A stretch of 64,000 nt of DNA from Fontibacillus phaseoli (GTDB lineage: Bacteria; Bacillota; Bacilli; Paenibacillales; Paenibacillaceae): the NCBI RefSeq assembly GCF_003337355.1, contig NZ_QPJW01000001.1:1054001-1118000 (forward strand). The letters run 5' to 3'. Below are positions 45,833-55,271 of this stretch, piece after piece (the first letter of the stretch is position 1; every line of letters begins with the position of its first letter). The notes below the pieces were generated by a model, which saw nothing but the letters and a program-made list of their open reading frames with translations, searched no databases and had not been told where the DNA came from. The translations under genes were made by a program, and so were the position numbers.

Positions 45833-47905
45833 GTGGCTAAAATAACAGTGCTGGACGAGCATATCGCCAACCAGATCGCGGCGGGGGAAGTGGTGGAGCG
45901 GCCGTCTTCCGTGGTCAAGGAGCTTGTGGAGAACGCGGTCGATGCAGGGGCTACGAAGATTGAAGTCTTGGTGGAAGAAGGAGGGCTGGAGCTGATCCGG
46001 GTGACGGATAACGGCTCGGGGATCGAGCCCGAAGATTGCGAAACCGCTTTTTACCGTCATGCCACCAGTAAATTACTCTCCGGCCGTGATTTGTTCCAAA
46101 TCCGCAGCCTGGGCTTCCGGGGCGAGGCTTTGCCGAGTATCGCCGCCGTTGCCAAGGTCCGGCTGGTCTCGTCCAGCGATGATACCGGGCTTGGCCGGGC
46201 GATTGCGATCGAGGGCGGGACACTTAAGGAAAATGAGGAAACCGCCGCCCCGCAAGGCACGGACATTACGGTGAAGGAATTATTTTATAATACGCCGGCA
46301 AGGCTGAAGTATATGAAAACCATTCAAACCGAGCTGGGCCATATTTCCGACGTCATGTACCGTCAGGCACTGGCGCATCCGGAGATTGCTTTCAGCCTGA
46401 AGCATAACGGCAATTCCTTGCTTCAAAGCCAGGGAAGCGGGGATTTGTTGCAAGTCATCGCCTCCATCTATGGCATCAATACGTCGAAATCGATGATTCC
46501 GATCAAGGCCGAAAATCTGGATTACCAAATTTCCGGATTTATCGGCTTGCCGGAACTGACCCGTTCGAACCGGAGCGCTATATCTACAGTGGTAAACGGC
46601 CGATTTATCCGCAATCAGGGTCTGCAACAGGCGATTCTTCGCGCTTATCATACATTGCTGCCGATTAATCGCTATCCGCTGATTGTCCTGTCGCTGGACA
46701 TGCATCCTTCGCTGGTGGATGTCAACGTGCATCCGGCCAAACTGGAGGTTCGGTTCAGCAAGGAGGCCGAGCTGAACGCTTTCGTTGAAGAAAGCGTCCG
46801 GGCCGTGCTGTCGGACCAAGTGCTGATCCCGCAGGTGGTCAAGCAGCAGCTCGGGAAGGCGAGTTCCGGATCGATGATCCAGGAACAGTTCCACTTCCCG
46901 TCCGCCCGGCTGGAGGCGGCGCCGACGACCTCCGGGCTGTCGCCGGCGTCGGGGACAGCGCCAGCAAATGGCCCCGGCGCACCGGCTACCGGCGCTTGGC
47001 CTGGCCCTGCCGCGCCAGCAGGCGCGCAGGGCGCCTATGGCGCCGCCGCTAACGCCAGCGGCGCCTACCCTCCGCCGGCGAGCTCCGCAGGTTCCGGCGG
47101 CTTCACGCTGCGCGAGCAGGCCGCTGCGCCTGGCGCAGCCTACAGCAGCGCTACGGCCGCGCAGCCGCCGCAAGGCGCCTTTGCGCCGCGCGCGCCGCAA
47201 GCGCAGGGCTCATCCGGCCGCGCGCTCCAGGGCGGCTACGCGGCCGCTCCAGCGGGCGGCGCCGTGCCTCCGGCCGCACAGGAGGCGCTGTATGGCGCGC
47301 CTTCCGCAGCGCCGGAGCTGCCGGCGTTTCCCGAGCTGTCTCTGATCGGACAGCATCATGGCACCTACCTGATCGCCCAGAACGAAAACGGGCTGTATCT
47401 GGTCGATCAGCACGCCGCTCATGAGCGGGTAAATTACGAATATTACTATGAGAAATTCGGCAACCCGGCGGATGCGTCGCAGGAATTGCTGCTGCCGATC
47501 ACGCTGGAGTTTACGACGGCCGAAAGCGAAAAACTCAAGGAGCGGCTGTCCTGGTTTGAGCGCGCCGGGGTCACACTGGAGCATTTCGGCGGGGGCACCT
47601 TCCGCGTCGTCTCGTATCCTTACTGGTTTCCGCAAGGCGACGAAGAGGACATCATTCATGAAATGGCCGAATGGGTGCTCAGCGAACGGGCGATCGATCT
47701 TGCCAAGCTGCGCGAGAAATCCTCGATCCTCGTATCCTGCAAAGCTTCAATTAAAGCGAACCAGAAGCTGACCCAGGAAGAAGCGAGCACCTTGCTCCAG
47801 CGGCTGGCGGCATGCAAGCAGCCGTACACGTGTCCGCACGGCCGGCCGATCGTCATCTCTTTTTCCAACTATGATCTGGAGAAACTGTTTAAACGGGTAA
47901 TGTGA
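45833..47905 (+). CDS. mutL: DNA mismatch repair protein MutL (endonuclease type)
   Basis: A 690-residue MutL. The GHKL ATPase domain shows VVKELVENAVDAG, TDNGSGI and SLGFRGEALPSIA. The C-terminal dimerisation domain has the metal endonuclease motif DQHAAHERVNYE (from 525) and CPHGRP (from 667), so the protein is predicted to nick DNA, as in Bacillus, which lacks MutH. Between them, about residues 360–500, lies an Ala/Pro/Gly-rich linker of very high GC. GTG start with GGGAGGG eight bases upstream. Confidence 0.95.
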   Translation: MAKITVLDEHIANQIAAGEVVERPSSVVKELVENAVDAGATKIEVLVEEGGLELIRVTDNGSGIEPEDCETAFYRHATSKLLSGRDLFQIRSLGFRGEALPSIAAVAKVRLVSSSDDTGLGRAIAIEGGTLKENEETAAPQGTDITVKELFYNTPARLKYMKTIQTELGHISDVMYRQALAHPEIAFSLKHNGNSLLQSQGSGDLLQVIASIYGINTSKSMIPIKAENLDYQISGFIGLPELTRSNRSAISTVVNGRFIRNQGLQQAILRAYHTLLPINRYPLIVLSLDMHPSLVDVNVHPAKLEVRFSKEAELNAFVEESVRAVLSDQVLIPQVVKQQLGKASSGSMIQEQFHFPSARLEAAPTTSGLSPASGTAPANGPGAPATGAWPGPAAPAGAQGAYGAAANASGAYPPPASSAGSGGFTLREQAAAPGAAYSSATAAQPPQGAFAPRAPQAQGSSGRALQGGYAAAPAGGAVPPAAQEALYGAPSAAPELPAFPELSLIGQHHGTYLIAQNENGLYLVDQHAAHERVNYEYYYEKFGNPADASQELLLPITLEFTTAESEKLKERLSWFERAGVTLEHFGGGTFRVVSYPYWFPQGDEEDIIHEMAEWVLSERAIDLAKLREKSSILVSCKASIKANQKLTQEEASTLLQRLAACKQPYTCPHGRPIVISFSNYDLEKLFKRVM

Positions 47906-47921
47906 ACGGAGGAAATTGTTT

Positions 47922-48701
47922 GTGATTATTACGACGGGGGATCATGCTGCCCCGGATGCCGTACGAAGAGCTGTCGCCTTGTCCGTGGAGGCAGGAGCGA
48001 GATATATACCAAGAAACCGGACCTCCATGTCCAAGTTGTCATCGCGTTACGAAGACCAGGATATCCTGGTCATCCTGGAAGGCGGGGCAAGGCTTTTCCG
48101 TCCGGGGGGAGAGACTATGCTTTTCCACCCGAGCATGGCTTTTGTCAGAGCCAAACGGCTGCTCAAAGGAGAAACCGACCCGATGCTAGAGGCGGCCAGA
48201 GTGGAGCCAGGTGATTCCATTATCGACTGTACGGCGGGGCTGGGTTCGGATACGGCGGTGTTTGCGCTTGGCGCCGGACCTGAAGGAAGCGTTCTGGCAC
48301 TCGAGGATTCGGTTCCATTATGGAGTTTGCTGCGGGAAGGTTTTGCTTACTATGTATCCGGGGTAAAAGAATTTGACGAGGCTTTGCGCCGGATCACGGC
48401 GAAACGGGCGGAACATCTCGAACTACTCCGGGGGCTGCCTGACAAGAGCGCGGATGTCGTCTATTTCGACCCGATGTTCCGTGATCCGATACAGGAGTCG
48501 TCAGCTATCTCGCCGCTACGTACCTATGCGAACAACGATCCGCTTGAGCGGGAAACGATTCGTCAAGCTTGCCGAGTTGCGCGAAAGAGCGTGGTGCTAA
48601 AGGAAAAGAAAGGGAGCGGAGAGTTTCAACGGCTCGGATTTACGATGCATTCACGCTCCCATACCAAAATTGTGTACGGAGTGATTTCGCTTGACCAATA
48701 A
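47922..48701 (+). CDS. Class I SAM-dependent methyltransferase (RsmJ-like fold)
   Basis: A 259-residue protein. The SAM-binding motif I is IIDCTAGLGSDTAVFALGAG, preceded by LFHPSMAFVRAKRLLKGETDPM, and the catalytic motif IV-like VVYFDPMFRDP. These match the RsmJ/YhiQ-like group of putative rRNA methyltransferases, but substrate is not established for the Firmicute members. GTG 47922 lies nine bases after GGAGG. The miaA start is inside its 3' end, so both are translated from one transcript with mutL. Confidence 0.72.
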   Translation: MIITTGDHAAPDAVRRAVALSVEAGARYIPRNRTSMSKLSSRYEDQDILVILEGGARLFRPGGETMLFHPSMAFVRAKRLLKGETDPMLEAARVEPGDSIIDCTAGLGSDTAVFALGAGPEGSVLALEDSVPLWSLLREGFAYYVSGVKEFDEALRRITAKRAEHLELLRGLPDKSADVVYFDPMFRDPIQESSAISPLRTYANNDPLERETIRQACRVARKSVVLKEKKGSGEFQRLGFTMHSRSHTKIVYGVISLDQ

Positions 48702-49665
48702 CGCAAAGCCGAAACTGCTGGTACTTCTCGGTCCTACAGCCGTCGGTAAAACCAACCTGAGCATCGAGATCGCCAAGAAATTTTCCTGCGAAATCATTTC
48801 CGGAGATTCCATGCAGGTGTACCGGGGCATGGATATCGGCACCGCAAAAATTACGCCTGAGGAAATGCAGGGCGTCAGGCATCATTTAATTGATGTGCTT
48901 GAACCGGATGAACCGTTTTCCGTCGCCAGGTTTCAGGATTGGTGCAAGGAGTTGATTCCGGAAATTCATGGAAGAGGCAATCTGCCTTTTATCGTGGGCG
49001 GAACCGGGCTTTATATCGAGTCCGTCTGTTACGAATTCCAGTTTACCGAGGCCGGGGCGGATGAGGCTTTCCGGGCTGAACAGCAGTCTATCGCCGATAG
49101 TCTGGGATCGGAAGCTCTACATGCCAAACTGGCTGAAATCGACCCCAAATCGGCGGATCGCTTACATCCGAATGATGTCCGGAGAGTCATCCGCGCGCTG
49201 GAAATTTTCCATCTGACCGGGGATACACTATCTTCCAGTTTGGAGCGGCAAAACAGGCAATCTCCCTATGAACTTTGCTTCATCGGTTTGACAATGGACC
49301 GTCAAATGCTTTATAACCGTATTGAACAGCGTATTGACGGGATGATTGCCGCTGGGTTGATTGGCGAGGTCCGCGAGCTGCTGGATGACGGTTTCTCCAG
49401 GGATCTCGTCTCCATGCAGGGACTGGGATACAAGGAGATCGCCGAGCATCTTGAAGATGGATTGCCGCTGGATTTGGCGGTGGAAAAACTGAAGCGGGAT
49501 ACCCGGCGATTCGCCAAAAGACAGCTTTCCTGGTTCCGCCACATGAAGGATATATCCTGGGTGGATGTGGGCGACGGCAAAAATTTTTCCGCGAATTTCG
49601 AGGCCGTACGTGCTATAATAGCAGGAAAGTTTCCAACTGATCTTGAATATAATTCTAAACACTAA
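48691..49665 (+). CDS. miaA: tRNA dimethylallyltransferase MiaA
   Basis: A 324-residue enzyme adding an isopentenyl group to A37 of tRNAs that read codons starting with U. The P-loop GPTAVGKTNLS, SGDSMQVYRGMDIGTAK (the DMAPP/tRNA site with the catalytic Asp), VGGTGLYI and the HPNDVRRVIRALE segment are all present; MQGLGYKEIAEHL and RRFAKRQLSWFR close the protein. The start is TTG 48691, with GGAGTGA six bases upstream, overlapping the methyltransferase gene by 11 bases. hfq follows. Confidence 0.95.
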   Translation: MTNNAKPKLLVLLGPTAVGKTNLSIEIAKKFSCEIISGDSMQVYRGMDIGTAKITPEEMQGVRHHLIDVLEPDEPFSVARFQDWCKELIPEIHGRGNLPFIVGGTGLYIESVCYEFQFTEAGADEAFRAEQQSIADSLGSEALHAKLAEIDPKSADRLHPNDVRRVIRALEIFHLTGDTLSSSLERQNRQSPYELCFIGLTMDRQMLYNRIEQRIDGMIAAGLIGEVRELLDDGFSRDLVSMQGLGYKEIAEHLEDGLPLDLAVEKLKRDTRRFAKRQLSWFRHMKDISWVDVGDGKNFSANFEAVRAIIAGKFPTDLEYNSKH

Positions 49666-49690
49666 TTGATTCCTATTGGGGGTACGGCTA

Positions 49691-49930
49691 ATGAACAAGT
49701 CCATTAACATCCAAGATACATTCCTGAATCAAATGCGCAAAGAGAGCATTCCTGTTACCGTCTTTTTAACCAACGGTTTTCAGATCAGAGGAACGATTAA
49801 AGCGTTTGACAACTACATTATCGTTATCGATAGCGACGGACGCCAGCAAATGGTGTACAAGCACGCGATTTCTACGTTCCAGCCGCAGCGCAATGTGTCG
49901 CTGATGCAGGAATCCCAGAATGAGGCTTAA
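49691..49930 (+). CDS. hfq: RNA chaperone Hfq
   Basis: A 79-residue Sm-like protein that forms a hexameric ring for sRNA–mRNA interactions. Sm1 is [25 protein letters not shown]-like with the conserved NG and D; Sm2 is [12 protein letters not shown] with the KH dyad. The start is ATG 49691, not the in-frame TTG five codons earlier, because GGGGG lies before it. The miaA–hfq order is conserved in many bacteria. A terminator follows. Confidence 0.95.
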   Translation: MNKSINIQDTFLNQMRKESIPVTVFLTNGFQIRGTIKAFDNYIIVIDSDGRQQMVYKHAISTFQPQRNVSLMQESQNEA

Positions 49931-49986
49931 GCGAAAATTGAAACTTTTTTAAATTCAGTACGTTTAATGGTATAGGAAAAGGAGCG

Positions 49987-50017
49987 GAGCAACCTGATGA
50001 GAGGTTGTTCTTTTCTT
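49987..50017 (+). terminator. Terminator after hfq
   Basis: GAGCAACCT pairs with AGGTTGTTC (one G·T) around six bases, then TTTTCTTT. Confidence 0.75.
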
Positions 50018-50093
50018 TCCGGGCTAAAAATGGTATCGGACCAGTAAAACAGAGACAAATGAAATGAACTGGTATGAAGGGAGTCAGAGAACG

Positions 50094-52721
50094 ATGTCTA
50101 CCAAAAGACCTTCCAGACTGGAAAGGAACAGCAAACCTTCACGCAAGCCGAGTGCGCCGAAAGGACCTAAAAAGAAAAGGCTGACGGCAAAACGGGTGCT
50201 GTGGACTTCATTCTTCACGATTGCATTTGCTGTATTCTGCGGAATTGCGGGGTACATGTACATCACCGTAAGCGGTGAAAAAATATTGAACGAGAACAGG
50301 GACAAGCTGTTTATCTATGAAACGTCCAAGGTATATGACCGGACCGGCAAGCTGATGGGCGAATTGTCCATTGACCGGAGCGAGCCGGTGGAAGCGGATC
50401 AGATCCCTAAACTGGTCAAGGAAGCGTTTATCGCTACCGAGGACCGGCGGTTTGACGAGCATAACGGGGTCGACCTGTGGTCCATAGGCCGCGCGGCGGT
50501 GAAAGATATCATGGCGCGTTCCCTGGTGGAAGGCGGCAGTACGATCACCCAGCAGCTCGCCAAAAACATGTTTCTTGATTCCGACAAAACGTTTTTCCGT
50601 AAAGCTACCGAAATGTCAATCGCCATGGCGCTGGAGCGCCACAATACGAAGGATGAAATTATTACGCTGTATCTTAACCGGATCTTTTTCGGGCAAAAAG
50701 CTTACGGCGTAAAAGCTGCATCCCAGCGTTATTTCGGGAAAAGCGATCTGAACGATTTGAAACTGTGGGAAATCGCTACTTTGGCGGCTATTCCGAAAGG
50801 GCCGTCCAAGTACAATCCGGTCGCGAATCCGGAGCTGTCGAAACAGCGGCGGTCCGTCGTGCTCGACCTGATGTTCCAGGAAGGTTATATTACGGCCGAG
50901 GAACGCGATGAAGCTAAAGCGGTGGACTACGACTATGTGCCTCCTGCAAAGAGTGACAGCTATCAGGCGTTCAAGGATTTTGTAATCAATGAAGCCGAGG
51001 AGAAATTCGGTCTTTCGGAAGACCAATTGAACCGTGGCGGATATAGAATCTACACGACGATGGATTCCCAAGCGCAAAAAGCGGTCGAAAAAGCGTTCGC
51101 TAACGACGATTTCTTCGAAAAGAGCAAGGATGACCAGCAGGTTCAGGCTTCGATCGTCATCCAGAACCACGAAAACGGCAGTCTCGTAGCGCTGCTTGGC
51201 GGTCGCGATTACGAGCGCAAGGGTTTCAGCCGGCTGAACAGCCGCCGCCAGCCGGGATCGGCGTTCAAACCGATCGTGTCCTATGCACCGGCGCTTGAAT
51301 CCGGCAAGTTTTCGGTAGATACGCCATTAAGCAATGAGAAGCAGTGCTTCGGAGATTATTGTCCGAGAAATCTTCACGGGTATTCGAAGACAATCGATAT
51401 GAAGACGGCGTTGACGAAATCGGAAAACATTCCGGCCGTCTGGCTGCTTAATGAGGTAGGCGTGGGTGCCGGGGTGAAGTATGCCCAAGAAATGGGCATT
51501 ACGATGGACAAAGACGACCGGAACCTGGCCATCGCGCTCGGGGGATTGACCCATGGGACGAATACGCTGGAAATGGCGGGAGCCTTCAGCGTATTCGCCA
51601 ATGGCGGCGAATACAATCAGCCGTATACGATTAAAATGATCAAGGATCATGACGGCGTGGAGAAATACAAGTACAACGCGCCGAAGCCGAAACGGGTGCT
51701 CAGTGAGCAAACCGCGTACTACATGACCCAAATGATGCAAAATGTCGTCAACGACGGGACCGGGAAGCGCGCGAAGCTGAACCGTCCGGTCGCGGGCAAG
51801 ACGGGGACCACCCAGCATGGCATCAAAGGGTTGAACAGCAGCAAAAACCGGGATGTCTGGTTTGTCGGATACACCCCGGAATGGACGGCATCCATTTGGA
51901 TGGGCTATGATAAAGCGGATAAAAATCACCTGCTGAACGGAAGTAGCGGCCAGGCCGCGGCTTTGTTCTCGGCTGTCATGACCGAGGCGCTGCAAGGCGT
52001 TCCGGTGAAGGACTTCCCGGTTCCGGCCAATCTGAAGCCGGCGGATCCGCCGGAAGAGGAAGTGGCTGAAGCGCCGACAGATCTTTCGGCCGCTTACAAC
52101 AACGAAACGGGCGTAGTTACTTTGAGTTGGACCGGAGTCAGTGAGCCTAACGCCCTTTATCAGATTTACCGGCGGGAAGCTTCAGAAACCGACTTCTCCC
52201 ATTATATGGATTCACCAGCTACTTCTGCAGAGGATATCAGCGTTGTGGTTGGAACGGGGTATGAATACTACGTTACCGCCTACGATGCGGTCAATGATGT
52301 GGAGAGCGAGCGGTCGAACGTCGCACAGGTGATGCTGGTGGCGGATGAGCCGCCGATGGACGAGATCGATCCCGATCAGGTCGGCGACGGAGACTGGATC
52401 GGCGATCCGGGTAACGGCGGTACCGACCAGGGCACGACTCCGCCTGGCAATAACGGCAACGGTCAAGGAACCGGCAATGGCCAGGGTAACGGAAATGGCC
52501 AAGGCAACGGTCAGGGCAACGGCAATGGGGACGGCAACGCAGGCAATGGCGGTAACGGAACTGGCACCGGAACCGGAACCGGAGAAAACCAGGGAGGGAC
52601 ACCACCTGACGGAGCCGGCGACGGATCGGCCGGCAACTCGGAAACCGGCACGCCTCCGGATGACGGAAGCGGAAATCAAACGGAAGGCGTAATTGCCGAC
52701 CCGGCGAACACCTCAGGGTAA
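50094..52721 (+). CDS. ponA: Class A penicillin-binding protein (PBP1A) with FN3 domain and Gly/Asn-rich tail
   Basis: An 875-residue bifunctional peptidoglycan synthase. A basic N-terminal cytoplasmic segment precedes one transmembrane helix (WTSFFTIAFAVFCGIAGYMY). The glycosyltransferase domain (GT51) has ATEDRRFDEHNGVD and EGGSTITQQLAKN. The transpeptidase domain has the active Ser in PGSAFKP, the SEN triad TKSENIPA and the KTG motif VAGKTGTTQ. After it comes a fibronectin type III domain (about 660–745) and a 120-residue tail rich in Gly, Asn, Gln and Thr. ATG 50094 with AAGGGAG upstream is favoured over ATG 50064. Monocistronic, with own terminator. Confidence 0.93.
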   Translation: MSTKRPSRLERNSKPSRKPSAPKGPKKKRLTAKRVLWTSFFTIAFAVFCGIAGYMYITVSGEKILNENRDKLFIYETSKVYDRTGKLMGELSIDRSEPVEADQIPKLVKEAFIATEDRRFDEHNGVDLWSIGRAAVKDIMARSLVEGGSTITQQLAKNMFLDSDKTFFRKATEMSIAMALERHNTKDEIITLYLNRIFFGQKAYGVKAASQRYFGKSDLNDLKLWEIATLAAIPKGPSKYNPVANPELSKQRRSVVLDLMFQEGYITAEERDEAKAVDYDYVPPAKSDSYQAFKDFVINEAEEKFGLSEDQLNRGGYRIYTTMDSQAQKAVEKAFANDDFFEKSKDDQQVQASIVIQNHENGSLVALLGGRDYERKGFSRLNSRRQPGSAFKPIVSYAPALESGKFSVDTPLSNEKQCFGDYCPRNLHGYSKTIDMKTALTKSENIPAVWLLNEVGVGAGVKYAQEMGITMDKDDRNLAIALGGLTHGTNTLEMAGAFSVFANGGEYNQPYTIKMIKDHDGVEKYKYNAPKPKRVLSEQTAYYMTQMMQNVVNDGTGKRAKLNRPVAGKTGTTQHGIKGLNSSKNRDVWFVGYTPEWTASIWMGYDKADKNHLLNGSSGQAAALFSAVMTEALQGVPVKDFPVPANLKPADPPEEEVAEAPTDLSAAYNNETGVVTLSWTGVSEPNALYQIYRREASETDFSHYMDSPATSAEDISVVVGTGYEYYVTAYDAVNDVESERSNVAQVMLVADEPPMDEIDPDQVGDGDWIGDPGNGGTDQGTTPPGNNGNGQGTGNGQGNGNGQGNGQGNGNGDGNAGNGGNGTGTGTGTGENQGGTPPDGAGDGSAGNSETGTPPDDGSGNQTEGVIADPANTSG

Positions 52722-52761
52722 GCTCTGCACGCTACATGCCATTCTAAATAGCGATGGCAAG

Positions 52762-52801
52762 AACTGCTTCCAAGCGAAAGATGCTTGGAGGCAGTTTTTT
52801 T
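52762..52801 (+). terminator. Terminator of the PBP1A gene
   Basis: AACTGCTTCCAAGC pairs with GCTTGGAGGCAGTT (one T·G) around seven bases, followed by TTTTT. Confidence 0.85.
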
Positions 52802-52902
52802 GCAGTTAGTCCATTTTTCGGACATTCTTGAAATTTGGTTTTTGAGACTGACTTTTAAATGTGATAAGCTGAAAGTACATTGTGTTGAAAGGGATCAGTC
52901 CT

Positions 52903-53478
52903 ATGAAACGAAAATTCGGAGACCGTGCGAATTGGCGCCGCGTTACGCAGCGTCAATTTAAATCCAAGTTTGTGGAAAGTGAGCTGTTTAAAGGATATGT
53001 GACGTCTTACAGTATTCATGCGTTGCGAGATCCGCTATGGAAAACTTACGGCGGGCATACGTTCCGGATTGCAGACAAAGGTTACACCTGGCTGCAATAT
53101 TATCCAAAGGGTGCTCATTTTGTAGTAACCGCCATGTTTGACGACCAGGGAGACATTGTCGAATGGTATATCGATGTATGCAAAACCCAGGGGGTGACCG
53201 ATCAGGGAGTGCCATGGTTTGATGATTTGTACCTGGACATTGTCGTACTTAAGAATGGTGAAGTTTTTTTGCTGGACGAGGACGAACTGGATGATGCGCT
53301 TTCCAGGGGATTAATCACCGTACGAGATTACGACATGGCCACCGAAACGGCTAGGGAAGTCCTGCATTGTATCCGTGAACATCAATTTCCCTATTTTGCG
53401 ATGTCTCTGGATCATTACCGCACTGGCTTCGCCCAGAACGATATCGCCCGGTCGGGAGGCGAACATGACACGGTTTAG
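52903..53478 (+). CDS. DUF402 nucleoside tri-/diphosphate phosphatase-like protein
   Basis: A 191-residue protein of the DUF402 (FomD-like barrel) family. KRKFGDRANWRRV at the N-terminus, then TWLQYYPKGAHFVVTAMFDD, VEWYIDVCKTQGV and DLYLDIVVLKNGEVFLLDEDELDDAL provide the acidic metal-binding residues of the family. Bacillus and Staphylococcus relatives are annotated as nucleoside tri-/diphosphate phosphatases (Ntdp). ATG 52903 with AAAGGGA nine bases upstream is chosen. Its end overlaps the YdcF gene by 14 bases. Confidence 0.82.
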   Translation: MKRKFGDRANWRRVTQRQFKSKFVESELFKGYVTSYSIHALRDPLWKTYGGHTFRIADKGYTWLQYYPKGAHFVVTAMFDDQGDIVEWYIDVCKTQGVTDQGVPWFDDLYLDIVVLKNGEVFLLDEDELDDALSRGLITVRDYDMATETAREVLHCIREHQFPYFAMSLDHYRTGFAQNDIARSGGEHDTV

Positions 53479-54139
53479 AAGGAAATCCAAAGGTTTCTCT
53501 TTTGGGACAACTAAACGGAAACCTCGGCGCTTGTGGTTATGGATTCTGGTCTGCTGTCTGGCTGCGGGAATTCTTTGGTCGCTTTATGTTCTGGCGGAAA
53601 TTGGAAGTGTAGACAGGAACCCGGCGGCTTCGCGGGATTATCCTGAAACGGCGGATGTTGGGATCGTACTGGGCGCGTCCATGTGGGGAGATCGGCCCAG
53701 CCCGGGTTTACAAGAGAGGCTGCAGCTTGCTTTGCAGGATTATAAGGACGGCAAGTTTCGTGTGTTTATACTGACGGGCGGGCTGGACCATCCGGATTAT
53801 CGTTATACCGAAGCGGAGGGTATGGCAAACTATCTTGAGGCTAACGGAGTTTCTCGTTCGGATATGATTCTGGAGAACGAGGCGACTAGTACCTATGAAA
53901 ATTTAAAGTTCAGCCAAGAGATCATGATAGAAAAGGGCTATGAATCGGCAGTAATCATTACCCATACTTTTCACGGCAACCGCGCGTTTGAAATCGCTAA
54001 GGTGCTCGGCTACAGCAACCCCGGCTTGTCATTGACGGAGACTTCGGTTTTGAAGCCGACGCAGACAACTTTTCGTGAAGTACTGGCATATTCCAAGTGG
54101 AAATTGGATCAAGCGGCCATAGCCATTGGCTGGAAATGA
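53465..54139 (+). CDS. YdcF/SanA/ElyC-family (DUF218) membrane-anchored protein
   Basis: A 224-residue protein with a basic N-terminus, one transmembrane helix (LWLWILVCCLAAGILWSLYV) and an extracytoplasmic DUF218 domain: ADVGIVLGASMWGDRPSPGL, VFILTGGLDHPDYRYTEAEG, ENEATSTYENLKFS and VIITHTFHGNRAFEIAK. The Asn/Glu/Arg/His residues of these motifs form the family's pocket. Relatives are linked to envelope integrity and vancomycin sensitivity; the reaction is unknown. GGAGG lies six bases before ATG 53465. Translational coupling with the DUF402 gene is likely. Confidence 0.82.
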   Translation: MTRFRRKSKGFSFGTTKRKPRRLWLWILVCCLAAGILWSLYVLAEIGSVDRNPAASRDYPETADVGIVLGASMWGDRPSPGLQERLQLALQDYKDGKFRVFILTGGLDHPDYRYTEAEGMANYLEANGVSRSDMILENEATSTYENLKFSQEIMIEKGYESAVIITHTFHGNRAFEIAKVLGYSNPGLSLTETSVLKPTQTTFREVLAYSKWKLDQAAIAIGWK

Positions 54140-54280
54140 GAAAACTTCTAATATCGGAGCGGGAGAGAGAATACATTTTAGAAGAAGTTAAGCCCTCCCG
54201 GCAATTGCAGGTTCAAGAGTCGCACGTTTAAAACATTTGGAATGACTTTTGACCAACTCCATAAAGAGGTGATTCATAGA

Positions 54281-55258
54281 ATGTCAGGGCGTGTTATGGC
54301 CAAAAGCGGATCTTCCGAGGAGAGACCCTCCAGGCAGATCAATGTGATTCTTCGGAGTTCCGAGCCGCCGGTTGTCTCGCAAAGCGTTCCCGAGGCCGAT
54401 AGTTTGTCTGGGGCCAAGACTCTGCCGCAGCAAGGATTGTTCGCCGAACTGCAGAAGGAAATGGACGGCTTGGTCGGTTTGGATCATATTAAAGAGCTGA
54501 TGTTTGAGATTTTTGCACTGTTACAAATTGCGACGATGCGTTCCGAGGCCGGACTTTTGTCCGGGGCTCAGGTTTATCATATGGTGTTCAAAGGAAATCC
54601 GGGAACCGGGAAGACAACCGTGGCCCGCATCGTCGCGAAAATGTTCCAAAAAATGGGCGTCTTGAGCAAAGGGCATTTGATTGAAGTGGAACGGGCCGAC
54701 CTGGTCGGCGAATATATAGGTCATACCGCACAGAAGACGCGCGATCTGATTAAGAAGGCGCTAGGGGGAATCTTATTTATTGATGAAGCCTATAGTCTGG
54801 CCCGCGGCGGCGAAAAAGATTTCGGCAAGGAAGCGATCGATACGCTGGTAAAAGCGATGGAGGATCAAAAAAATCAGTTCATTCTCATCCTTGCCGGATA
54901 TTCCGAAGAGATGGATTTTTTTCTTGCGACCAATCCGGGGTTGCCTTCCCGTTTTCCGATCCAGATGGAATTTCCGGATTATACGATCGATCAATTGATC
55001 CAGATTGCCGAGGGCATGGTGAAAGAACGAGATTATATTCTGATGCCGCAGGCGATACTCAAACTAAAGCAGCATTTGCTGCGGGAAAAATGCGAAAGCA
55101 AGCATCTGTTCAGCAATGCCAGGCATGTTCGCAACATCATCGAGCGATCCATTCGCCAGCAGGCCGTCCGTTTGCTGAACCAATACAGCGGCGGCTCGCC
55201 CGGAAAATTGGAGCTGATGACGATCCGAACCGAGGATTTGAAGCTGGATAAGAAATAA
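54281..55258 (+). CDS. spoVK: Stage V sporulation protein K (AAA+ ATPase)
   Basis: A 325-residue AAA+ ATPase of the CbbX/SpoVK family, active in the mother cell during late spore maturation. After a polar N-terminus of about 60 residues, ELQKEMDGLVGLDHIKELMFE starts the AAA module. Walker A GNPGTGKTT carries K111, Walker B is LFIDEAYSL, sensor regions are ILAGYSEEMD and LPSRFP, and NARHVRNIIERSIRQQ is the lid. ATG 54281 with AAGAGGTGA eight bases upstream is chosen over a site-less ATG at 54242. It sits directly before hflX, as in Bacillus. Confidence 0.92.
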   Translation: MSGRVMAKSGSSEERPSRQINVILRSSEPPVVSQSVPEADSLSGAKTLPQQGLFAELQKEMDGLVGLDHIKELMFEIFALLQIATMRSEAGLLSGAQVYHMVFKGNPGTGKTTVARIVAKMFQKMGVLSKGHLIEVERADLVGEYIGHTAQKTRDLIKKALGGILFIDEAYSLARGGEKDFGKEAIDTLVKAMEDQKNQFILILAGYSEEMDFFLATNPGLPSRFPIQMEFPDYTIDQLIQIAEGMVKERDYILMPQAILKLKQHLLREKCESKHLFSNARHVRNIIERSIRQQAVRLLNQYSGGSPGKLELMTIRTEDLKLDKK

Positions 55259-55271
55259 GGAGCCGTGAACG

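Noticed and set aside
46280-47345. Arg/Ala-rich open frames on both strands inside mutL
   Set aside because: They are a by-product of the GC-rich Ala/Pro/Gly linker codons; composition is explained by the shifted frames, and no motif or initiation signal is seen.
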